A DNA stretch of 8,353 bases from Bog-159 sp050011755 (lineage in GTDB: Bacteria; Acidobacteriota; Terriglobia; Bryobacterales; Bryobacteraceae): positions 1-8,353 of the forward strand of contig JBEKIM010000303.1 of the NCBI GenBank assembly GCA_050011755.1, read 5' to 3'. The translations under genes and the position numbers were made by a program. Shown in pieces: positions 1 to 5,749 of this stretch; the first letter of the stretch is position 1; the number at the start of each line of letters is the position of its first letter. The notes under the pieces are model-generated. The model had not been told where the DNA came from. It saw only the letters and a list, made by a program, of their open reading frames with translations, and did no database searches.

Positions 1-1272
1 TTGGGCGAGCAGGGCGCGGTCAACACGAATCCGCACGACCTGATCAACCCGCTGCACGCCAAGTATCAGGCCGAATACATCAAGGAGTGGCACGCTTACT
101 TGAGAGCCGCCGGCGTAGTGAAATACAAGGACCTTAAAGATGCCGCGGCTAAGCTGAGCGAACTTTCCGGAAACCAGTCCGCGCTGTTGGCCTTATTTGC
201 GCTAGCCGCGCAGAATATTCCGTGGGACGATCCGGAGGTTTCGAAAGCTCTGCAACCGGTGCAATACATAGAGCCGCCGCCCGCGGACGTCCGGTACATC
301 AACGCGCAAAACGGCGACTATGTCGCCGCGCTCGGCAAATTGCAAACCGATGTGGACGCGGTGGTGAATTCACCGTCCGACAGCAACGCCACCACGGTGG
401 CGCTGAACGATGCCCGGGATGCCAAGAACGTCGCCAACAAAGTGGCGAATAACTTTATCCCCGGATCCGATCCCGATAAAGTGGTGCAGAACCTGCTGTT
501 GGAGCCTATCACCAACGTGGAGGTCAAGCTGCGCGGCGTTGGGGCGGATGAATTGAACGCCGGCGGCAAGGTGCTCTGCGGACAGTTTAAGGCCGCGTTG
601 GGCAAGTATCCGTTTAACGCGGCGAGCAAGCAGGATGCCACCGTGGACGACGTGAACTCGATATTGAAGAAACCAGACGGCGCGCTCTGGAAGTTTTACG
701 AAGACAGCCTGAAGACGAAGTTCCTGACCAAGCAGGGCAGCCAATACGTAGCCGTGCAGGGCGGCGCCGTAACGCTCAGTCAGCGCTTCGTCGAATTCTT
801 CAACCAGGCTGCGGCTTTTTCCGACTTCCTCTACGCGGGCGGATCCCAGGACCCGCACTTCGGCTACACCCTCAAGCCGGTGCCGACCGACACGGTGCAG
901 AAGGTCGGGCTGGATATCGACGGGCAGAAGCTGGACTTCACCGGCGGCGCTCCCACAGCCAAGGCATTTACCTGGCAGCCAGGCGGAGCGCACTCCGCCA
1001 AGGGAACTTACGGGACGGACGGGGTCACTTTTGACGAAGCCAGTGGGCTTTGGGCCGTTTTCCGCCTGTTCGGCGACGCCGACAAAGATGTGCCGTCCGG
1101 CGGCGTGGAGACGTTTGACTGGAACCCGCGCCAGGGCAAAGCCAACACCCTTTCGACGCTGAACGGCAAAACGGTAACCGTGCGTGTGGAACTGGATATG
1201 CCAGGCGCTCCCGCCGTATTTCAGAAGAATTTCTTCTCGCACCTGGGCTGCGTAGCGGAGGTGGCCAAATAA
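1..1272 (+). CDS. tssM: Type VI secretion system protein TssM (IcmF family), C-terminal 423 residues, 5'-truncated by window edge
   Basis: TssM is the large inner-membrane protein of the T6SS membrane complex; its periplasmic C-terminal half meets TssJ. Only about the last third is here: family members usually exceed 1000 residues and the frame is open at base 1, so the TTG there is not taken as a start. Visible family features are an early helical stretch (about residues 21-75, KYQAEYIKEW then a run ending LSGNQSALLALF), which matches the conserved Y-x-x-Y-I-x-x-W segment before the C-terminal domain. A beta-rich end follows (about 262-395): FVEFFNQAAAFSDFLY, GYTLKPVP, VGLDIDGQKLDF, FTWQPGG and WAVFRLF, the pattern of the IcmF C-terminal domain. 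The N-terminal transmembrane and NTPase-like parts lie outside the window. The TAA stop overlaps the next gene's ATG by one base, indicating an operon. The family call is strong; the subtype of T6SS cannot be told. Confidence 0.9.
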   Translation: MGEQGAVNTNPHDLINPLHAKYQAEYIKEWHAYLRAAGVVKYKDLKDAAAKLSELSGNQSALLALFALAAQNIPWDDPEVSKALQPVQYIEPPPADVRYINAQNGDYVAALGKLQTDVDAVVNSPSDSNATTVALNDARDAKNVANKVANNFIPGSDPDKVVQNLLLEPITNVEVKLRGVGADELNAGGKVLCGQFKAALGKYPFNAASKQDATVDDVNSILKKPDGALWKFYEDSLKTKFLTKQGSQYVAVQGGAVTLSQRFVEFFNQAAAFSDFLYAGGSQDPHFGYTLKPVPTDTVQKVGLDIDGQKLDFTGGAPTAKAFTWQPGGAHSAKGTYGTDGVTFDEASGLWAVFRLFGDADKDVPSGGVETFDWNPRQGKANTLSTLNGKTVTVRVELDMPGAPAVFQKNFFSHLGCVAEVAK

Positions 1273-1274
1273 TG
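1257..1274 (+). promoter_or_regulatory. Shine-Dalgarno and TAATG stop-start overlap coupling tssM to the sheath-like gene
   Basis: GGAGG at 1257-1261 lies 10 bases before the ATG at 1272-1274, inside the last codons of tssM. The TAA stop (1270-1272) shares its last A with the ATG. This supports the chosen start and suggests translational coupling, so the two proteins are probably made together. No promoter is seen between them. Confidence 0.75.
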
Positions 1275-2681
1275 CCGAAAACGTCGTTTGCATCCGTAAC
1301 CCTGGACGTGGACCCCGAGAGCCGGCCGCATCTGGATGAGCCGCGTTCGGACGATCCCTTCCGCATCCTGCTGCTCGGCGATTTCAGCGGCCGCGCCCAT
1401 CGGGGCGAGCCGTTGCCGGGCCGTCTGAAGCCTTATCTGGTGGATCGCGACACGTTGGAAGAAGTGATGTTCCGCATGCGCCCACTATTGGAGTTGGGGG
1501 CGCCGGGCCGCGGCCTGGTGCTGCGGTTCCGCGAACTCGACGACTTTCATCCGGACCACATCTATAATCAGGAAGTGTTCGAGAAAATCCGCGCGGCGCA
1601 GAAGTCGCCTATCGCGGCGATTCCGCCGGCCGCTGCTCCAGCCCAGGCGCCGCGTCAGCCGAAGCCGGACGTGCAGGCTCTCACGGGCGGCAGCCTGTTG
1701 GACAGCGTGCTCGATACCACCGAAGCCGAGCCCTCGCAGGCGCACCGTCAGCCTGACGCGTTGCGGGAATTCATTCAGCGGGCAGTCGCGCCGCACACCG
1801 CGCCGCGCGAGGATCCGGGCGCGGCTACCAAGACCGCCCAGGCGGCCGAGGAAGCCGGCAAGGTAATGCGCGCGTTTCTCCATCACTCGGCTTTCCAGGC
1901 CCTGGAGGCGGGATGGCGCGCCCTGGACTGGTTGGTGCGCGGTCTGGAAACCGGGCCGCAGTTGAAGATCTATGCGCTCGATATCGCCAAGCCCGATCTG
2001 GCGGGGAGCCTGCATGAGTTGCGGCGCATTTTGGTGGACGAGGCTGTGGGAACGCCGGGCGGCGAGCCCTGGGCACTGGTCGCCGGCAATTTCACGTTCG
2101 CGCGGACCGAAGACGATATCCGGCTGCTTGATGCGTTGGGTGGCATCGTGCACGCCGCCGGCGCGGTCTTTCTGGCGGAAGCCGATCTAAACGATGCCGA
2201 ATCCCCGGAAGCTGCCGGACTTTGGCGCACGCTGCAGCATTCGCGCGCGGCTGCCTCCATCGGGCTGGCCCTCCCGCGCTTCCTGCTGCGCCTGCCCTAT
2301 GGCGCAAAGACCAGCACCGTCGAGAGTTTCGCCTTCGAGGAAATGCCCGGGAAGCCCGATCACCACAAATATCTGTGGGCCAATCCGGCCTTCGCCTGCG
2401 CGTACCTGTTGGCCCAAGCATTCACTACCGACGGTTGGGACATGCGCCCGGGCACGCATTCGGTGATTTCGGGTTTGCCCCTGCATACCTACGAAGCGGA
2501 TGGAGAAACAGAGATCAAACCCTGCGCGGAAGTGCTGATGACCGAGGCGGATGCCGATTGGATCCTAGAGCAAAGCTTTATGCCGCTGGTCTCGATTAAG
2601 AACCAGGATGCCGTGCGCCTGCTGCGTTTTCAATCGATAGCGCAACCCGCCGCGCCATTGTCCGGCGCCTGGACTCGCTAG
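1272..2681 (+). CDS. T6SS contractile-sheath-family protein: TssB-like N-terminus joined to a TssC-like body lacking the usual C-terminal part
   Basis: This 469-residue protein belongs to the TssB/TssC (VipA/VipB, ImpB/ImpC) sheath family. Residues about 29-110 are TssB-like: PFRILLLGDFSGR, a PYLVDRDTLEEV strand-helix and FRELDDFHPDHIY. A Pro/Ala-rich linker (about 112-135) follows. Residues about 138-455 are TssC-like: SLLDSVLD, FLHHSAFQALEAGWRALDWLV, LVAGNFTF, RFLLRLPYG, FAFEE, YLWANPAFACAYLLAQAF and FMPLVSIKNQDAVRLL. Ordinary TssC runs on for roughly 100 more residues after this last motif; here the chain stops at residue 469 with TAG. It may be a second, specialised sheath-family protein of the type found as TssC paralogues in some clusters, or an accessory part, rather than the main sheath subunit. 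Family membership is strong; its role in the machine is inference. It is the last gene of the plus-strand operon. Confidence 0.85.
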   Translation: MPKTSFASVTLDVDPESRPHLDEPRSDDPFRILLLGDFSGRAHRGEPLPGRLKPYLVDRDTLEEVMFRMRPLLELGAPGRGLVLRFRELDDFHPDHIYNQEVFEKIRAAQKSPIAAIPPAAAPAQAPRQPKPDVQALTGGSLLDSVLDTTEAEPSQAHRQPDALREFIQRAVAPHTAPREDPGAATKTAQAAEEAGKVMRAFLHHSAFQALEAGWRALDWLVRGLETGPQLKIYALDIAKPDLAGSLHELRRILVDEAVGTPGGEPWALVAGNFTFARTEDDIRLLDALGGIVHAAGAVFLAEADLNDAESPEAAGLWRTLQHSRAAASIGLALPRFLLRLPYGAKTSTVESFAFEEMPGKPDHHKYLWANPAFACAYLLAQAFTTDGWDMRPGTHSVISGLPLHTYEADGETEIKPCAEVLMTEADADWILEQSFMPLVSIKNQDAVRLLRFQSIAQPAAPLSGAWTR

Positions 2682-2690
2682 CCGCAGCTC

Positions 2691-2733
2691 GTGGCGCACC
2701 GTTGAGCGTGCCGGCGGGACTCTTAAGTCCCGC
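2691..2733 (+). repeat. 43-base hairpin repeat, copy 1
   Basis: The stretch matches 5677-5719 at 39 of 43 positions in the same orientation. The differences are three bases in the small central block (CGTTG here, GCTTC there) and one in the hairpin loop. It begins GTGGCGCAC, continues AGCGTGCCGGCGGGACT and ends TTAAGTCCCGC. The right half forms a 9-bp stem (2713-2721 with 2726-2734) around a CTTA loop. Beginning 10 bases after the TAG of the sheath-like gene, it sits between converging genes and could act as a two-way terminator or processing site. Confidence 0.8.
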
Positions 2734-2736
2734 CAA

Positions 2737-2760
2737 CGGCGGACTGAATGAAGTCCGCCG
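2737..2760. repeat. Second perfect hairpin, directly after repeat copy 1
   Basis: CGGCGGACT (2737-2745) pairs with AGTCCGCCG (2752-2760) around a six-base loop, GAATGA. Its stem resembles the preceding hairpin (GGCGGGACT) with one base removed, as if the two were diverged versions of one element. No T-run follows, so it is not a classical intrinsic terminator. Confidence 0.65.
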
Positions 2761-2769
2761 CAGCCCATT

Positions 2770-2797
2770 GCCGCTCAATAAGTTAGCGGCTGTTTTT
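2770..2797 (+). terminator. Probable intrinsic terminator of the T6SS operon
   Basis: GCCGCT (2770-2775) pairs with AGCGGC (2785-2790) around a nine-base loop. It is followed by TG and five T residues (2793-2797). It lies about 90 bases after the stop of the sheath-like gene and is the only hairpin in this interval followed by a T-run on the plus strand. The stem is short, so strength is uncertain. Confidence 0.5.
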
Positions 2798-2993
2798 CGG
2801 AGCCAAAGATGATGAAAACCAAGAGTAGTGGGGCGGCCAATCTTGGCCCGGGGTCCCCGCTGGGGGCGGCTTTCCAGCCGGCTTAGCCGCCTGAAAAGGC
2901 GGCTGCGGGCATGATTGCCCGCCCCCCGGTGAGTTTTCGACGATGCCCCGCAGAGGGTCTCGCCGCTGTCTCACCCGCATCCGCGGGGGCTCC

Positions 2994-3011
2994 CGCTGAA
3001 GCGTGCGCCAC
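2994..3011 (-). repeat. Inverted partial copy of the hairpin repeat
   Basis: These 18 bases (CGCTGAAGCGTGCGCCAC) are the exact reverse complement of 5677-5694, the left end of repeat copy 2. With copy 1 starting at 2691, the interval 2691-3011 is bracketed by inverted copies of GTGGCGCAC. This could mark a small non-autonomous element of about 320 bases or repeated insertion of the same unit. Confidence 0.7.
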
Positions 3012-3050
3012 GGGCTGCGGCCCGTCATCACGAGAAAGTCCAAACTCCAG

Positions 3051-3063
3051 GGCGGGACTTTTA
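3051..3063 (+). repeat. Truncated copy of the hairpin repeat abutting the stop of the unknown gene
   Basis: GGCGGGACTTTTA at 3051-3063 is identical to 5699-5711 in repeat copy 2, after which the match ends. Its last three bases are the reverse-strand TAA stop of the minus-strand gene. The element may therefore have supplied, or decayed into, the stop codon. At 13 bases, chance is not excluded. Confidence 0.45.
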
Positions 3064-3843
3064 TAAAGCTGCGCCGAGTTGTTCGACCACCGGCGCGATG
3101 GACTCCGCGGACCTCTCCAGCTTACGAAACATACGGCGATATTGAGGAATCCGCAGCCAGTCTTCCTCTTCGGCCGCCGGCGCTTCCCTCTGTGCGCGCA
3201 AGCATTCCGGCACCCGGGCCAGCGTGAGCCGCCCGCTCTGCGCCCCAACCAGAAGCCGCCCGAGGAACGCGCCCACTTCAGGGGGCGACACCCCGTTCGG
3301 GAGACTCGCGCGCGCGCGTTCGCCCATGGAGTCCATGACCGCTTCAAAGAGCGCCGTCCAATGCTGGAGAGCCAGCAGTGCTTCGGACATATAGCGCAGT
3401 TCGCGCGCCGCCAGATCGATCGCGCTGCGATGATTCCGGTAGAATTCGCTGAAGCGCTCGAGCAGCGTCCGCACGGAAGAGGTGCCCGGCCAGGAGAGGG
3501 CCAGTTCGCCGCCCAGCCCCATGCAGAACGGCATCTCGTATGGCGACAGGTCCCGCATCCATGAAGCCTTCCTTGCGGAAGCGCCGCCGGCCGGAAATTC
3601 CGCGAGTAGAAACCCGGCGAAATCCTGCTTGTACAGTATCTTCCCCGCAGTGAATTGGACGTGGCCGCCATCCACCGACAAGAGCATCCGGTCCGCGGCC
3701 CACTGGACTCCGGGTTCCAGCGCCACGCCTGGCGCCCGGCCCGTCGCCCCCGCCGACAGCACTGCGAAAGCCTGCCGCACGGCTTCCGATCCAGCCGCTA
3801 TCACAGTGCGTCCCACAACACCATTGTACGGGAAGTCAGGCAT
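3061..3843 (-). CDS. Unrecognised soluble protein, divergent from the kinase gene
   Basis: A 260-residue protein I do not recognise. The frame has mostly G/C-ending codons like its neighbours and ends with TAA at 3063-3061. I chose the ATG at 3843-3841 (protein begins MPDFPYNGVVGRTV) because GAGGA lies just upstream. A longer version from 3939 would add residues that only mirror the kinase on the other strand. The first ~120 residues look mixed alpha/beta (VVGRTVIAAGSEAV, MLLSVDGGHVQF, ILYKQDFAGFLLAEF). Residues ~122-175 are helical (VRTLLERFSEFYRNH, YMSEALLALQHWTALFEAVM). The end is charged, with EEEDW at 226-230. No signal peptide, membrane segment or catalytic motif is visible. Divergent pairing with a kinase gene beside T6SS genes suggests a regulatory or T6SS-associated role, which is guesswork. 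Confidence 0.7.
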   Translation of the reverse strand: MPDFPYNGVVGRTVIAAGSEAVRQAFAVLSAGATGRAPGVALEPGVQWAADRMLLSVDGGHVQFTAGKILYKQDFAGFLLAEFPAGGASARKASWMRDLSPYEMPFCMGLGGELALSWPGTSSVRTLLERFSEFYRNHRSAIDLAARELRYMSEALLALQHWTALFEAVMDSMGERARASLPNGVSPPEVGAFLGRLLVGAQSGRLTLARVPECLRAQREAPAAEEEDWLRIPQYRRMFRKLERSAESIAPVVEQLGAAL

Positions 3844-3877
3844 GGTATCCTCGCTAAGAGATAAGGAGACCCCACTG
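3841..3877. promoter_or_regulatory. Shared divergent start region: CATG used by both strands, with a possible CTG start for the kinase
   Basis: The bases CATG (3841-3844) give an ATG on each strand. On the minus strand ATG is preceded by GAGGA, five or fewer bases away. On the plus strand the first in-frame ATG (3842) has only a weak GGGAAG (3830-3835) before it. A better Shine-Dalgarno, AAGGAG (3863-3868), lies six bases before an in-frame CTG (3875-3877), after which the kinase reads ALPLPSLIGKYEL. If CTG is used, the gap between the genes is about 30 bases; if ATG, the start codons overlap by two bases. Promoters for either gene would then lie inside the other. Confidence 0.5.
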
Positions 3878-5653
3878 GCTTTACCGCTTCCCTCGCTCAT
3901 CGGAAAATACGAGCTCCAGGAATATCTGGGCGGCGGCATGTCGGAAGTCTACCGCGCGCGCGACACGGTGATTGGCCGCATCGTAGCCATCAAGATTCTG
4001 ACGGACGCGGGTTGCGCCGATACGGACACCAAGGCGCGTTTCCTGCAAGAAGCCCGTCTGGCGGGCAATATCCAGCACGACAACGTCATCAGCATTTACG
4101 ATTTCGGGGAGGACGACCGGCAGCGGCCCTTCATGGTCATGGAATTTCTGCGCGGGGTCGACCTGCGCCATGCCATCCGCGACGGAAAGCTAGGCGATCT
4201 TCGCGCCAAGCTGCGCATCGCGCTCCAGGTGGCGCGCTCTCTCGGATACATCCACACGCTCGGTATCGTTCACCGGGACATCAAGCCCGAAAACATCCAC
4301 CTCACCACCAGCGGCGTGGTGAAGCTGATGGATTTCGGAATCGCCAAGACTCAGGGCATGTCCATGACGCGCACCGGCTACGTGATGGGCACGCCTTACT
4401 ACATGGCGCCGGAGCAGGTGCTGGGCGAGAATATCGGGCCCGCGGTAGATATTTATGCTTTCGGCGTCCTTTTCTTTGAATTGCTGGCCGGCGTCCGGCC
4501 GATCACCGGCGACGCCGTGGAGCGCATCTTCTACGCCATCTTGAACGAGCCGCTGAACCTGGAGCCACTGCGCGGCACGGTGCCGGGGCCGGTTTGCGAT
4601 CTGATCGCGCGCTGCACGGCGAAGAAAGCGGCGGAAAGACCTGCCAATTTCGAAGTGGTGACCGCGGAGATTGATCGCATCCTCGCGGATCTCGAAGCGC
4701 CCGCCGGACTCGGAACGAATGTCGCCACTGCCGTACAGCCGCCTTCCGTACCGCAGCCTTCCGTTCAGCAGACGCCGGCGCCCCTCCCGTCCGCCGCGCA
4801 ACCGGCAGCCAAGCCATTCGCCCCGAAAGCCTGGATGGCAGTGGTGCTGGGTGTTGCGTTACTGATCGCCATCGGCGTGTTGGTGAAGATGATGCTGGCC
4901 CCCGCTCATCGCAAAGAGCCCCCGCTGCCGCCCACTTCCGGCACTACGCCGGCGAATCCCGGGCCCGCGGCGGTGGCGCCCGCTGGTATGGTCCTGGTGC
5001 CGGCCGGCCCGTTTCAGTACGGAGAGCACAACGAGCCGAAGACCTTGGACGCATACTACATCGACAAGACCACGGTGACCAATGCGGAATACGAGAAGTT
5101 CTGTCAAGAGACGAACCACGAGCGGCCCAAGGACTTCCCGGCGGACAAACCGGACTATCCCGTGGTGAACGTAACCATCGCGGATGCGCGCGCCTTCGCG
5201 GCATGGGCGCATAAGCGCTTGCCGAGCGCGCAGGAGTGGGAAAAAGCGGCGCGCGGGGAAAATGGCCAGCTGTTTCCCTGGGGCAACAAGAGAGACGCCG
5301 GACTCGCGAACGTGGCTGACAATCCTACGCAAGGACAGCACCAACTCATGCCTGCCGAAAGTTTCCCGCAGGGAGCGAGCCCCTACGGAGCGCTGAACAT
5401 GGTGGGCAACGTCTTTGAGCTTGTCGATGAAAAGGTCGAACCGCTTGAGGGGGATCGGGCGACTTTCAAGAAGCTCCTGAAGCCGCCGCCAACTCGCGAC
5501 GAACCCTGGTATAGCATTCGTGGCGTATCTTACCGGTTCAAACTTGCGGGGAAGACCGATCCGGCGAAGTTCGATTACGGAGGGGCTTGGGATTATACTG
5601 CCGTGCCGGCTCGTTGGCACGACAGGGACATCGGCTTCCGCTGCGTCAAGTAA
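3842..5653 (+). CDS. Transmembrane Ser/Thr protein kinase with C-terminal FGE-sulfatase-like (SUMF1) sensor domain
   Basis: A 603-residue fusion (numbered from ATG 3842). Residues ~23-284 form a PknB-type kinase: glycine loop LGGGMSEVY (29-37), VAIK with ATP lysine K51, HRDIKPEN with catalytic D146 and N151, DFG (164-166), an activation segment containing SMTRTGYVMGTPYY, and APE (189-191). A Pro/Gln-rich linker leads to one membrane helix (~331-353). A second Pro-rich linker follows, then an FGE/SUMF1-like domain (~382-603): GMVLVPAGPFQYG, YYIDKTTVTNAEYEKFC, KRLPSAQEWEKAARG, NMVGNVFEL and the closing DIGFRCVK. The cysteine pair of true FGE enzymes is not seen near RGVSYRF, so a binding or sensing role outside the membrane is likelier than catalysis. 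In the Pseudomonas T6SS the kinase PpkA is activated by a separate FGE-like protein, TagR; this gene resembles both in one chain. The T6SS role is inferred from proximity. Similar fusions could serve other stimuli. Confidence 0.88.
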   Translation: MVSSLRDKETPLALPLPSLIGKYELQEYLGGGMSEVYRARDTVIGRIVAIKILTDAGCADTDTKARFLQEARLAGNIQHDNVISIYDFGEDDRQRPFMVMEFLRGVDLRHAIRDGKLGDLRAKLRIALQVARSLGYIHTLGIVHRDIKPENIHLTTSGVVKLMDFGIAKTQGMSMTRTGYVMGTPYYMAPEQVLGENIGPAVDIYAFGVLFFELLAGVRPITGDAVERIFYAILNEPLNLEPLRGTVPGPVCDLIARCTAKKAAERPANFEVVTAEIDRILADLEAPAGLGTNVATAVQPPSVPQPSVQQTPAPLPSAAQPAAKPFAPKAWMAVVLGVALLIAIGVLVKMMLAPAHRKEPPLPPTSGTTPANPGPAAVAPAGMVLVPAGPFQYGEHNEPKTLDAYYIDKTTVTNAEYEKFCQETNHERPKDFPADKPDYPVVNVTIADARAFAAWAHKRLPSAQEWEKAARGENGQLFPWGNKRDAGLANVADNPTQGQHQLMPAESFPQGASPYGALNMVGNVFELVDEKVEPLEGDRATFKKLLKPPPTRDEPWYSIRGVSYRFKLAGKTDPAKFDYGGAWDYTAVPARWHDRDIGFRCVK

Positions 5654-5676
5654 TGTGGGGAGCCAATTATCCCCCC

Positions 5677-5719
5677 GTGGCGCACGCTTCAGCGTGCCGG
5701 CGGGACTTTTAAGTCCCGC
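5677..5719 (+). repeat. 43-base hairpin repeat, copy 2, in the second convergent junction
   Basis: Same unit as 2691-2733. It has two hairpins: GCACGC (5682-5687) with GCGTGC (5692-5697), and GCGGGACT (5700-5707) with AGTCCCGC (5712-5719) around a TTTA loop. It lies 23 bases after the kinase stop and 30 before the stop of the minus-strand propeller gene. Being nearly symmetric, it could end transcription from both sides, although no clear T-run follows on either strand. Confidence 0.75.
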
Positions 5720-5749
5720 GTGGGCCATCAATTTCTCGGATTCGCCTTC

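Larger units (their letters stand above)
2682..3060. other. Gene-free interval holding a terminator and a chain of short hairpins
   Basis: No convincing coding region was found in these 379 bases between the converging 3' ends of the T6SS operon and the minus-strand unknown gene. The stretch is almost entirely short inverted repeats. Perfect ones are at 2713-2734 (9 bp), 2737-2760 (9 bp), 2770-2790 (6 bp), 2835-2848 (6 bp), 2885-2904 (8 bp, loop GAAA), 2905-2922 (7 bp), 2983-2996 (5 bp) and 3010-3025 (6 bp). Reading frames crossing it appear to be chance products of high GC. Confidence 0.7.

Noticed and set aside
1..3. TTG as the start of the first gene
   Set aside because: The encoded protein is only the C-terminal part of TssM and the window cuts the gene there.
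370..1293. Minus-strand open frame of 307 codons opposite tssM
   Set aside because: The tssM frame carries clear family motifs across the same bases; the reverse frame is Arg/His/Val-rich with no recognisable pattern, as expected from high-GC mirror frames.
2691..3060. CRISPR array
   Set aside because: The stems differ in sequence and spacing; there are no identical direct repeats with unique spacers.
2883..3671. Minus-strand open frame of 262 codons overlapping the unknown gene
   Set aside because: It is Arg/Ser/Cys-rich, runs through the hairpin array and competes with a frame of normal protein composition.
3482..3841. Upstream extension of the kinase frame to an ATG at 3482
   Set aside because: The added 120 residues overlap the minus-strand gene and look like a low-complexity shadow; the kinase domain begins only after 3900.
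3844..3939. Longer start for the minus-strand unknown gene at 3939
   Set aside because: The extra residues are antisense to the kinase N-terminus, while the ATG at 3843 has a good Shine-Dalgarno.
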